Positions 35,836-44,212 of a DNA stretch of 64,000 nt are shown here, one piece after another. A program made the position numbers and the translations under genes. The notes below the pieces were generated by a model. That model made no database searches and was not told the origin of the DNA. It saw only the letters and a program-made list of their open reading frames with translations. The DNA is from an uncultured Clostridia bacterium (GTDB taxonomy: Bacteria > Bacillota > Clostridia > Oscillospirales > CAG-272). Every line of letters begins with the position of its first letter. The first letter of the stretch is position 1. Where the stretch lies: assembly GCA_944391815.1 (NCBI GenBank), contig CALXUV010000002.1, forward strand, positions 27,441 through 91,440, given 5' to 3'.

Positions 35836-35996
35836 TGTCTGACTGAAAAACTGATAAATTTTCAGCTTATTACCTTCTCGGATTAACTTTTCTGAAAATC
35901 AAAATTCCGTATTTGTTCCACATTCAAAGCAGTGACATCATACGGTGATATTACAGCTCAGTAAGATCATCAATTATTTAAAAACATTATAAAAAG

Positions 35997-36031
35997 ATCG
36001 GTTTGCCGGAAACGGCAAACCGATTTGTTTT
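35997..36031. terminator. Bidirectional terminator between convergent genes
   Basis: ATCGGTTTGCCG (35997-36008) pairs perfectly with CGGCAAACCGAT (36013-36024) around a GAAA tetraloop; TTGTTTT follows on the plus strand and an A-run (T-run on minus) precedes. It serves the PpiC gene and the SPFH gene. Confidence 0.92.
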
Positions 36032-36055
36032 AAATTAAATTGTTTATTTTAAATG

Positions 36056-37456
36056 TTAAGGGTTGATGTCAGGTTTTGCGGAGTCCGTCTTTTTTCCGGG
36101 GGCAACTGAGGTAATCAGCTGACTCAGGTCAATTCCGGTAGATTCCTTAATACCTTCCATTATCTGATTTGCACTGCTCATAACGTCTTTTACAAGCTTT
36201 GAAGAATTTCCGTCTCCGTACATAATGATCTTTTCAGTCTGCGAAAGCGGCATAGCGGCGTTGCGTACAACATCCGGCAAAGCTTTAAGGTACATTTCAA
36301 GCACAGATGCCTCGCCCATTTTCTTCTGAGCTTCCGCTTTCTTTTCGATGGCTTCCGCCTCGGCAAGACCTTTTGCGCGTATACCTTCCGCTTCCTGTTC
36401 CATTTCAAAACGTACAGCTTCCGCCTGAGCTTTTTTAGCCTCGGCAATCTGAATGGCTTCGAATTTCTGAGCTTCGGCTTCCTTCTGGCGCTTGATAAGC
36501 ATGGCTTCCGCCTCTTTTTCCGTCTGATACTTCATAGCGTCCGCCTGTTTTCTTATTTCAGCGTCGAGTTTCTTTTCCTTGATGGCAATTTCTTTTTCTG
36601 CAATTTCGGCTTCCTTTTCACGTCTGGCAATGTCAGCGTTCGCACGGGTTATCTCAATTGTCTTACGCTGATTTTCCTGCTGAATGCTGTAAGCGGCGTC
36701 TGCCTCTGCCTTTTTGGTGTCGGCTCTGACCTGCATTTCCGCCTTCTGAACGGCAAGCTCTGTATCCTGCAAGGCGATTTGCTGTTCCGCCTGAACACGG
36801 ATTGCGTTTGCTTCCTCTTCGGCTTTGGCAGTTGCAATAGCAATGTCTCTCTGTGCGTTGGCTTTTGCGATCTGAGCGGTTTTTCTTATCTGTTCAACGT
36901 TGTCGATACCCATGTTTTCAATGGTTCCGTTACCGTCTTTGAAGTTCTGAATATTGAAGTTAACCACTTCTATACCCAGTTTTTCCATATCGGGAAGTAC
37001 GTTTTCAGTTATTTTTCTGGCGACTCCCTGTCTGTCCTGAACCATTTCCTTAAGACCGACCGCACCGACTATTTCACGCATATTACCTTCAAGAACCTGC
37101 GTTACAAGGAAAATCATTTCCTCGCGGCGCATGCCGAGAAGCGATTCCGCAGCTCTTTCAAGAAGCTGGGGATCGGATGATATTTTGATGTTTGCGACTC
37201 CGTCAACAGTTACGTTGATGAATTCGCTTGTAGGTACGGCTTCGGACGTTTTTACGTCAACCTGCATGACTCTGAGTGAAAGTTTGTCTACTCGGGTAAA
37301 GAACGGGACACGCCAACCTGCTTTACCGATAAGCACCCTTCTTTTACCGAGACCGGAGATGATATAAGCTGTGTCGGGCGGCGATTTCATGTAACCTATG
37401 ATGGCGATAATGATCAGAAGTACGCCTACGACGATTCCCGCAATAATTGGTATCAT
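36056..37456 (-). CDS. Flotillin-like SPFH/Band 7 membrane protein
   Basis: A 466-residue protein: N-terminal membrane segment (IIAGIVVGVLLIIIAIIGYM, 3-24), an SPFH domain (about 28-200, ISGLGKRRVLIGKAGWRVPFFTRVDKLSLRVMQVDVKT and EVVNFNIQNFKD), then a long Ala/Glu/Lys-rich coiled coil (about 215-400) with repeated AEAEA and KAEAQK patterns, and a short C-terminal domain (GDGNSSKLVKDVM). Flotillins oligomerise at the inner face of the membrane and organise lipid microdomains. AAAGGAGG lies 8 bases before the ATG at 37456; longer frames run into the leader. Expression is probably controlled by the leader hairpins. Confidence 0.92.
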   Translation of the reverse strand: MIPIIAGIVVGVLLIIIAIIGYMKSPPDTAYIISGLGKRRVLIGKAGWRVPFFTRVDKLSLRVMQVDVKTSEAVPTSEFINVTVDGVANIKISSDPQLLERAAESLLGMRREEMIFLVTQVLEGNMREIVGAVGLKEMVQDRQGVARKITENVLPDMEKLGIEVVNFNIQNFKDGNGTIENMGIDNVEQIRKTAQIAKANAQRDIAIATAKAEEEANAIRVQAEQQIALQDTELAVQKAEMQVRADTKKAEADAAYSIQQENQRKTIEITRANADIARREKEAEIAEKEIAIKEKKLDAEIRKQADAMKYQTEKEAEAMLIKRQKEAEAQKFEAIQIAEAKKAQAEAVRFEMEQEAEGIRAKGLAEAEAIEKKAEAQKKMGEASVLEMYLKALPDVVRNAAMPLSQTEKIIMYGDGNSSKLVKDVMSSANQIMEGIKESTGIDLSQLITSVAPGKKTDSAKPDINP

Positions 37457-37582
37457 ATGTATTTCCTCCTTTGATTCGGGCAATGCCCGTATGATTTTTA
37501 ATATATTTTTCAGTATGGCGGTATATGCTTTGTTTGCAAACATCGGATAAGGGAAAGGCTGAAAACGGAAAACGCTCGTTAT

Positions 37583-37625
37583 CAAAAAAAGACTTTACAG
37601 CGGAAAAACTCCGCTATAAAGTCTT
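37583..37625 (-). terminator. Terminator within the SPFH leader (expression platform)
   Basis: Read on the minus strand, AAGACTTTATAGCGG pairs with CCGCTGTAAAGTCTT (15 pairs, one G-U), 7-base loop, followed by seven T. It lies between the promoter and the SPFH gene, so it must be bypassed for expression. Confidence 0.88.
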
Positions 37626-37728
37626 GATCGATTCGAAGTGAATCTGTCTGCCCCAGACCTTTCGGTCGTGTTGTTGGGGTGACCCCATTGCTACGTTTAT
37701 CCGCAATGTAACTACTCCCTTTGTGACT
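37626..37728 (-). ncRNA. Riboswitch-like leader of the SPFH gene, possibly yybP-ykoY (Mn2+) type
   Basis: On the minus strand the transcript would begin close to ACAAAGGGAGTAG, followed by a CATTGC/GCAATG hairpin, then GGGGTCACCCCA, a GACC-GAAA-GGTC hairpin closed by CCCCA/TGGGG, and GCAGAC. This order resembles the manganese yybP-ykoY aptamer (AAAGGGGAGUAG ... GCAAGACC), but one base is missing from each signature and the closing stem P1 is not evident. The adjoining terminator makes regulation by attenuation likely whichever ligand is bound. The name is tentative; the regulated leader is better supported. Confidence 0.5.
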
Positions 37729-37730
37729 AT

Positions 37731-37759
37731 ATGTTATCATAACTTCGGGGGTTTGTCAA
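37731..37759 (-). promoter_or_regulatory. Promoter of the SPFH gene leader
   Basis: On the minus strand TTGACA (37759-37754), 17-base spacer, TAACAT (37736-37731). The start of RNA falls at the edge of the aptamer-like fold. Confidence 0.78.
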
Positions 37760-37896
37760 GATGATTTCAGGTCAAAAAATAACATTCAGATGTAAATAAT
37801 CGATATTATTAACAAATTATGACGTTTTTCGACGTATTTGAGTGCGGATTCGGTAACTTTTGATACTAATTTACTTTGAGGTCAGAAAGCAATTTA

Positions 37897-38937
37897 TTAT
37901 TTTTTAGCCTTGTCGGCTTCTGCGGCATTACGGGTTGCACTTTCACGGTCTTTTTTCATTTCTTCGACAGTTTTGGTATGAAGTCTTGCCGCACCCTGAT
38001 ATCCTTCACGAGTCTGTATGTACGTTCCGTCTTTTTTCGAATCGTCAATACGTTTTTTTGCCAAAGCAATTTCATCCGCGTACTGCGGCAGCCACTTTTC
38101 CTCGGCAATCAGCATTTCGTCCGCCATCTGCCGGATTTCCGGCGGAGTAAGAAGTGCTCCTGTCAGCGGATCCGGCATCATCGCCTGTTTCAGCAGGCTG
38201 CTGTCTCCGCGGTAAGCGGCTTCCACAGCAAGTCTCTGAACGCTTATATTTGACATACAGCAGGCAGCCGGACCGAGCGGAAGCTCTCCGACAGTCGGAA
38301 CGCTTATGCCGTTTGCGTCGACATAGCATGGCACTTCTACAATGCAGTCGGCAGGCAGATTTCTTATTGCAGAATTATTGACACGGTTTCGCCGTGTATC
38401 CAAGTGTCAAGCGATATCCGGTTATTTATCTAACGTTCGTTTTTGCGGTACCACGGAACATATTGGTTTTTACGCTGCTGTATTTGTTGCACATCCGGGT
38501 GACCATAGCATTCGGATTTGCATAGTTAAGAAAAATACAGCCGGGAGCGGCAACCTGTTCGATGTCTTTGCAGAATTCAAGAGCGGCGTATGCGCTTCTC
38601 TGACCGTACATAATTTCACCGGCACAAAGAGTATCTCCCACACACTGGTCAACACCGTAACGCAAAGGAATCTCGATATCTTTTTCAAATGCTTCAAGCA
38701 TTCCGATCCTGACGGCACTGATAACGAAATTCGCATCACGGAAAGCCTCGCCTCTGTCAGTTGTTTTGAAGATTTTTATGTCAAGTCCGTTTGCATTGAT
38801 GTCTCTTTGACAAAGGTTATAGACCATGTCGAGATTACGTTCGCTTATGTCGCAGAACGAAACTTCTATGTCGCGAAGTTCAGGAACGGTGAGTATGTCG
38901 GACAGCAGTTTTCTTGACGAAAATATTCCGCATTACC
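37897..38937 (-). pseudogene. GH4-family glycosidase pseudogene (alpha-galactosidase/glucosidase/galacturonidase type)
   Basis: Two fragments of one GH4 gene. The N-terminal part (about 38937-38426) reads FSSRKLLSDILTVPELRD, EVSFCDISERNLDMVYNL, FVISAVRIGMLEAFEKDIEIPLRYG, GDTLCAGEI and FLNYANPNAM, all typical of the NAD-dependent GH4 half; the C-terminal part (38403-37897) reads LPADCIVEVPCYVDANGISVPTVGELPLGPAACC. Missing are the first about 10 residues with the NAD loop, and about 180 middle residues (including the metal-binding C and H region), lost between 38426 and 38403. A stop interrupts between the parts. It cannot encode an active enzyme. Its lost 5' end abuts the URO-D pseudogene. Confidence 0.88.
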
Positions 38938-39857
38938 TTGAAATCGACTGCGAAAAAGGATGCGGTATAATGAATGTGGAATTCGAGTGCGTGCAAGGTA
39001 GTGACGGAGCAGATGTTTCGGTTATTGCCGGAAGGTCACCGCAGGCATTCCGTAAAAATACCGATTTCGGCTTTGACGTGCGTACCGATACTTTTAAAAA
39101 CCTTGATACTGTCAAATAGTTTCAGAGCGGCTGAATAATATAACGGCGAATGATTTTAATGTAACCGCGGATTTTGATAGTACAAAAAGGCTTCTCGAAA
39201 CAATAAGGGAAAAGACGGGGGACGAATATTTCCTGATGATGCACGGGGATGTAACCTGGGCAATTCCGGACGGAGATGAGATGACCGAGTTTTCTGTCAG
39301 GATGTATGAGGATGAAGAAGGACTTTGCGAAGAGTCGGAAAGAAGACTTGAAAGCTCGGCAGATTTTGCTTCGAAAATAAACTCAGACGGTCAGCTTCTT
39401 GATGTGTTTGCGCTCTGCTCCGATTACTGCTTCAATACAAATCCGTTTTTCAGTCCGGAAAAATTCGATACACTTATAGTGCCTTATCTGAAAAAAGAGA
39501 TTGACATTTACCGCAGTCTTGGGTTTTATACCATTAAACACAGCGACGGAAATATTACCCCGATAATTCGTCAGATAGCCGAATGCCGTCCGGACGCAAT
39601 CCATTCTCTTGATCCTCAGGGCGGGGTTAAACTGCCGGAAATAAGAAAACTTACCGGAGATTCGATCGCTTTGATAGGTAATGTCAACTGCGGGCTTTTG
39701 CAGACAGGAAGCGATGAGGAATGCAGGGCAGACGTAATACGTTCGCTAAGCGAAGGAATGGAGAGAGGCTACGGATACATTTTTTTCGACCTCAAACTGT
39801 GCATATACCGGACTCCCTCTCAAAAGATATGAGATGATGAACGAAATCCGGCGTTAA
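38934..39857 (+). pseudogene. Uroporphyrinogen decarboxylase-family (URO-D/methyltransferase-like) pseudogene
   Basis: A broken gene in two frames. The frame from 38934 reads to a stop at 39119 (ending FDVRTDTFKNLDTVK), then homology continues in another frame from about 39116 with LNNITANDFNVTADFDSTKRLLETIREKTGDEYFLMMHGD, EKFDTLIVPYLKKEID, HSDGNI, LIGNVNCGLLQTGS, and at the seven-T run 39780-39786 shifts again to end as STSNCAYTGLPLKRYEMMNEIRR at 39857. Those motifs are typical of URO-D-related enzymes acting on corrinoid/methyl substrates. The 5' end and start codon are missing at the junction with the GH4 remnant. The intact part (39236-39832) should not be annotated as a gene. A homopolymer sequencing error could explain one of the shifts. 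Confidence 0.78.
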
Positions 39858-40281
39858 AAATCTGATCAGTCTTTTATATAGAATAAATCGCCGGACTGCT
39901 CTTTGATTATTCATTTTCCAAAGAGCATTATTATTTCTTTTTATACACCTCTTAGCTGATATCTTCGGGCATAAGAAATCCTCCTATGGTAGTAGTTTGA
40001 CTGCACATCATAGGAGGATTTTTCGGTTATTTGTTTTTTAAAAAACATTACAAAAATTCACTGCTTTTTGTGTTCTGTATATTTTTTCAGAAAATACAGG
40101 AGATACCGCAAGGCAAGCTGCTTTACTTTTCCGCCGTGCTTTTTAAGTCGCAGTGAATTGTTTTCTGTCACAGTACGGAATAAAGGCTTCATTAAATAAC
40201 GCAGAGCTTTAATATTTTTGCCTTTGCAAGTTTATTTATAAAACGGTATCTTGAGTCGATAAAAAACAGTCGGGAAATTTA
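39858..40281. other. Intergenic region between the URO-D pseudogene and ROK kinase
   Basis: A 424-base AT-rich gap with one clear terminator (39976-40023). The stretch 40024-40281 shows no gene or promoter facing either way; it is the 3' side of both neighbours. Confidence 0.5.
39976..40023 (+). terminator. Long-loop terminator
   Basis: AAATCCTCCTATG (39976-39988) pairs perfectly with CATAGGAGGATTT (40009-40021), 20-base loop, then TT. It would end transcripts from the URO-D remnant. Confidence 0.72.
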
Positions 40282-41229
40282 TCAGCTGAGAGCTGCCGCT
40301 CCGATTATTCCGGCGTCGTTGCCGAGAACAGCAGATTTGAGTTTTGTGCGGTCGTCAGAGTTTCTCGAATAAACTTCTTTTTCTACAAGTGCCGAAAGAG
40401 GTTTGATAAGGTTATCTTTTTCGTTGGCAATTCCGCCGCCAAATGCCATAACCGACGGCTGGAATATATTGATAATATTTGCCGTTCCGGTAGCAAGGTA
40501 GCTGAGATAAGTGTCAACGACCTCTTTTGCCGCAGCATCTCCCTTTCTCATGCAGTCAAATGCCGTGCGTCCGTTTACCTTTTCGATGTCATGCTCACAG
40601 TAATTCCACATTTCGCTGTCGGGACAGGAGTTCATTTTCTCCTTTGTCATTCTGATAATTGCTGTTGCCGAGCTGTACGCTTCCCAGCATCCCTTTCTTC
40701 CGCATGTACACTGTACTCCGTCATGAACTATTACCATGTGGCCAAGCTCTCCTCCGGCGAAGTTGAATCCGCTGTAAAGCTTTCCGCCGATTACGATTCC
40801 GCCGCCGACTCCGGTGCCGAGTGTAATCATTATGAAATCTTTCTGACCTTTTCCGGCTCCTGCCATTACCTCACCGTAAGCGGCGGCGTCAGCGTCGTTT
40901 GCTATAAACACGTTTTTAACAGGGAAAAATTCTTTAAGCTTTTCGGCAATAGGATAGTTAAGGAACGGGAGGTTGTTAGCGTAAATGACAACGCCGTGGT
41001 CGCGGTCAGCGGTTCCGGGCGTGGCAATTCCGACGCTTTTGACTTCCTCTGTTGAAATTCCCTGCATATCGCAAAGCGAACGGCAGAGCTGAGCCATATC
41101 CTTTACTATCTCGTCGGCATGTCTGTCCGCCTTTGTGTCGACTGAGGATTTTTTTACAATGTTGTAGTTTTCGTCAACAAGTCCGGCGGCGATATTTGTT
41201 CCGCCGAGATCGATACCGATAGTGTACAT
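40282..41229 (-). CDS. ROK-family glucokinase
   Basis: A 315-residue ATP-dependent sugar kinase, probably phosphorylating glucose to glucose-6-phosphate. ATP-binding GIDLGGTNIAAGLV is at 4-17; the second phosphate motif LGTGVGGGIV near 142; the ROK zinc motif with HMVIVHDGVQCTCGRKGCWEAY near 165-190 (H, C, C, C). The ND in FIANDADAAAYGE carries the catalytic Asp. AAGGAG precedes the ATG. It is monocistronic, downstream of nothing on its strand within 300 bases. Confidence 0.93.
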   Translation of the reverse strand: MYTIGIDLGGTNIAAGLVDENYNIVKKSSVDTKADRHADEIVKDMAQLCRSLCDMQGISTEEVKSVGIATPGTADRDHGVVIYANNLPFLNYPIAEKLKEFFPVKNVFIANDADAAAYGEVMAGAGKGQKDFIMITLGTGVGGGIVIGGKLYSGFNFAGGELGHMVIVHDGVQCTCGRKGCWEAYSSATAIIRMTKEKMNSCPDSEMWNYCEHDIEKVNGRTAFDCMRKGDAAAKEVVDTYLSYLATGTANIINIFQPSVMAFGGGIANEKDNLIKPLSALVEKEVYSRNSDDRTKLKSAVLGNDAGIIGAAALS

Positions 41230-41541
41230 ATTAATATCTCCTTTAAGCTGCTTTTAAAAGTATTTTATCATTTATTTATTAACAAATAAAGTGTGTAAAG
41301 GCTGTTTATGCGGTTTTACACTGAGTTTTCGTCTGACAGAAAACGTCACTGCAAATATCGGACACAATATATTTTGTGTTCTTGTACATTAAAAATTCAA
41401 TGAGGCGTTTTTTTGCTTTTTTGTTACAGGTAAGAGAAAGTGCTAATTTTTTAATTTCACAGGGGCATGTTAAGACCGTTTTGACTTTACATAAAAAATT
41501 TAAACTTTTCCGGTTTAACCGAACAGTTCCGGCTGTAAAAC
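41230..41541. other. Intergenic region upstream of the ROK kinase
   Basis: A 312-base T-rich gap. A weak minus-strand promoter (41262-41290) is the only element proposed; no terminator for the dnaC gene (ending at 41542) is evident. Confidence 0.45.
41262..41290 (-). promoter_or_regulatory. Weak candidate promoter of the ROK kinase gene
   Basis: On the minus strand TTTATT (41290-41285), 17-base spacer, TAAAAT (41267-41262). The sequence is very AT-rich, so chance matches are likely. Confidence 0.35.
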
Positions 41542-42516
41542 TCAGCGTATCAGCTTCTGCATCCGGATATCTTTGCCCGGGAAAGAGAGTACCGTGAACT
41601 CACCGAGAAGTCTTGAAGTGATTCTGTCGCCGTACCTGTTTTTCAGATCTGACTGGCTGAGGTTTGTGTTTATTATAGTTGAAAGAGCCTTATTTGTACG
41701 GGAATTTATAAGATTATAGAATACCGAAACAGAAAACTGATTGGTTTCCTCCGTCCCGAAATCGTCGATTATCAGCAGATCACAGGAGAAAAAACGTTCA
41801 GTGTCAGACACCTCATTTGAAACGCCGTAATTTTTACCGAACCTTTCACTGCTGAAAGCCGAAATCAGATTCTGGGAGGTTTCGTAGAGAACATCGTACC
41901 CCCTACCGATTACTGCTTTTGCAATTGACGTTGAAAGATGTGTTTTGCCAAGCCCGGTATTCCCGATCATAAGAAGCGAAACGGAAGATGGAAACCCGTC
42001 GGCAAAATTTTTGCAACGGGAAAGATTTTCTTCCATAAGAAGTCTGTCGTTTCCGTAATAGTAGTCAAGGGAAAAATTATCAAAATCCTGTTTTTCGAGA
42101 AGACAGCCAAGTCCCGAGTGAGCATAGCCGTACAGCACAAGCTCTTTTTTCAGACATTCGCATTTTCCATGCGGAAGATAACCGGTATCCTTACATTTTT
42201 CGCAGTGATAGTGCGGGTCGGTGTAGTCTGCGGGCAGCCCCGCCATTTTCAGAAGTTCAGCGCGCTGAGCCATCAGGTTTTCGCTTTCTTTTTGCAGCTT
42301 ACGGATTGTACTGACCGTTTTGTCCGGATTTTTGTTGTCCGAAAACGCTTCAATTATTTTTCCTGCAATTTCCGGAAAAACTGCGTCAAGCTCCTTAAGC
42401 TCAGGGCATTTCCTATATGCGTCCGCCAGACGCTCCCGTGCCTTTGCTTCTGCGTCAAGCCGTCTGTTTGTTATTATGTTTTTTACTGCCTGATAACTTT
42501 CGCTTGAAAAAGCCAT
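41542..42516 (-). CDS. DnaC/DnaI-like replicative helicase loader
   Basis: A 324-residue AAA+ ATPase. An N-terminal helical domain (1-95) is followed by a zinc-binding knuckle CEKCKDTGYLPHGKCEC (near 104-120) as in DnaI, then the ATPase core with Walker A GNTGLGKTHLS (near 190), Walker B LLIIDDFGTE (near 245), sensor INTNLSQSDL and arginine finger region YGDRITSRL. It loads the replicative helicase at forks. It is the last gene of a minus-strand cluster icd, Rex-like, dnaD, dnaC; a 324-base gap separates it from dnaD. Confidence 0.9.
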   Translation of the reverse strand: MAFSSESYQAVKNIITNRRLDAEAKARERLADAYRKCPELKELDAVFPEIAGKIIEAFSDNKNPDKTVSTIRKLQKESENLMAQRAELLKMAGLPADYTDPHYHCEKCKDTGYLPHGKCECLKKELVLYGYAHSGLGCLLEKQDFDNFSLDYYYGNDRLLMEENLSRCKNFADGFPSSVSLLMIGNTGLGKTHLSTSIAKAVIGRGYDVLYETSQNLISAFSSERFGKNYGVSNEVSDTERFFSCDLLIIDDFGTEETNQFSVSVFYNLINSRTNKALSTIINTNLSQSDLKNRYGDRITSRLLGEFTVLSFPGKDIRMQKLIR

Positions 42517-42840
42517 GACATTTCCTTTCGTTTTTACTTATTTTGTTTGAAAAATTCGGGCTGAGTGTTTTGGTTAAAGTTAAATTATTTCCGGAAGTCC
42601 GGAATAAATTTTCAAGGATTAAAGTAATGTTTTTACTGAGATTTTCCGGACGGAATTTTATTATCCGGGACTTTGCATATTCGGTATTTTCCGTAACGCC
42701 TTTTTTTGACACTTGGCTGTTTTCAGTATTTTCCGCAATGCCGTGATGTTTTGAGTTTTTTTCATAGTTTACGGGTAGCGCTACATAACTTTTTATTCTG
42801 CTTTCTTAACAAGAGCAAATCAGCTTTTCCGGATCAAGCA
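42517..42840 (-). other. Intergenic region between dnaD and dnaC genes
   Basis: A 324-base gap. Read on the minus strand, GCATTGCGGAAAATACTGA recurs 37 bases later as GCGTTACGGAAAATACCGA (about 42740 and 42703), a small imperfect duplication. An 85-codon open frame overlaps the dnaC start but has no ribosome site. No promoter is clear. Confidence 0.45.
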
Positions 42841-44175
42841 TTATTTTCCCGACATTTTTTGATAGCTTTTTCTCAGTGCGAGACTGAAAAATTCATCAGT
42901 GTCGAAGCTGCCGGCAGACTGTTTGCTTTTCGTACGGTGATTTTCACTTTCCTTTGCGGCATCCTCCGGAGTTTTTATTCCGGCTTTGTACCAGTTTTCA
43001 AGGATGGTGTTTGCATAACTGAAATTGAATTTTCCGGTACTGTCACAGCACTGATCGTAGGCGGTTTTTATCATATCAAAGTCAAAACCCATTTCGATCC
43101 ACTGGTTTATGTACTTGTTTTCTTTCGTGGTGAATGCTCTTCCGCCTATTCCGGTAAGGGTTCTCAGCTTACCTGAAAGAGTGTCGTAAAATTCGAGATT
43201 TCTGAAATAAGTGTCAAGTGCGGCAAGGTCGGTGATTTCTTTATTTACAAGTCCTACTGCCGCTTTTTCGATGTATCTTACATTACAACCCGGCTTTTTT
43301 TCAACATAGTAAGCGAAAAGCGTTATTATATATTCGGCGTCAAGTCCGAGCCAATCGTGCAGACCTATAACCGCAGAGGTTTCCGCAGGGGAAAACAGGT
43401 GACCCATCAGCTGCTGACAGGTTTCAAGCATACCGGCGGTTTTTTCTCCTCCGCGGCTGATTATTTCGGCAATTTCGCTTCCGGTATAATTCGGCATTTC
43501 TTCTGAGGGCAGTACTTTATTTTTTGTCTCTGTTTTTCCCTTATTTGTCTTTTCGCTGTTATCGGAAGCATGACTGTTCCGGACAGAGGCAGTGTTTGTT
43601 TTATTTTCCGTGTCGGACATATTTTCCGAAGATTTGTTTGCACCTTTTTGAGTACCGGCGCCGCCGTTTGGCGTTTTATCCTCGGTTTTTGTCGGATCTG
43701 AAACTCCGTCTGCCTGAGCTAAGGTGCCTTTTGCCGTAAACAGACTTCCGTTTATTGTGTTTGAAATTCCGTGTTCACTGTCGGCAGAGCTATTTGATGT
43801 TCTCTGCTCACCTTTTTCAGTATTTGCCGAGTCTTTTACCGTTTCTGAATTTCCGTTTTCAGTAAAAGTGTCTGAAATGCCGGCAGTCTGGTTTTCGGGT
43901 GAAGTGACAAAGGCAGAATTATATCCTGAAACAGAAATTGTAAGCAGTCCGACGCTTTCCCAGAAGGCAAGAGAACGGTTTACCGATTCCGGATTCATTC
44001 CGGTTTTTTCGGAAAGTACCGAGGTACTCAGGTTATCCGGGGAAAGCGAACAGGCAACGAGCAGTGTTTTTATATCGTTCGGAGTTGCGCTCCCGCTTAT
44101 AATGAAGTCGAAAGCCCTTGCCGGAAGGGTAGATACGGCGTTGCCGTAGTTAATTTTAAAAGAAATGTTTTGCAT
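42841..44175 (-). CDS. DnaD-domain replication initiation protein
   Basis: A 444-residue protein: an N-terminal winged-helix-like region (1-95, FDFIISGSATPNDIKTLLVACSLS and LSEKTGMNPESVNRSLAFWESVGLLTI), a long low-complexity Ser/Thr/Asn/Glu-rich linker (105-225, many SENGNS/TENKT-type repeats), then two DnaB_2/DnaD domains in tandem (about 235-305 and 340-410; the second has the characteristic YxxxxI-type INQWIEMGFDFDMIKTAYDQC). DnaD-type proteins remodel DNA and help load the helicase with DnaC/DnaI-like partners, encoded here next door. The expanded linker is unusual. Confidence 0.88.
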   Translation of the reverse strand: MQNISFKINYGNAVSTLPARAFDFIISGSATPNDIKTLLVACSLSPDNLSTSVLSEKTGMNPESVNRSLAFWESVGLLTISVSGYNSAFVTSPENQTAGISDTFTENGNSETVKDSANTEKGEQRTSNSSADSEHGISNTINGSLFTAKGTLAQADGVSDPTKTEDKTPNGGAGTQKGANKSSENMSDTENKTNTASVRNSHASDNSEKTNKGKTETKNKVLPSEEMPNYTGSEIAEIISRGGEKTAGMLETCQQLMGHLFSPAETSAVIGLHDWLGLDAEYIITLFAYYVEKKPGCNVRYIEKAAVGLVNKEITDLAALDTYFRNLEFYDTLSGKLRTLTGIGGRAFTTKENKYINQWIEMGFDFDMIKTAYDQCCDSTGKFNFSYANTILENWYKAGIKTPEDAAKESENHRTKSKQSAGSFDTDEFFSLALRKSYQKMSGK

Positions 44176-44212
44176 TTTTTAGTCCTTTCTGCCGGCAAAA
44201 AGCGGTAGCTTG

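Noticed and set aside
37626-37650. tRNA gene suggested by a GATTCGAAGTGAATC stretch
   Set aside because: It is part of a small hairpin in the SPFH leader; no acceptor or anticodon arms can be drawn. No tRNA was found in the window.
39236-39832. Plus-strand frame as an intact 198-residue URO-D protein
   Set aside because: Homology begins upstream in another frame and the C-terminus continues in a third frame after the T run, so it is the middle of a pseudogene.
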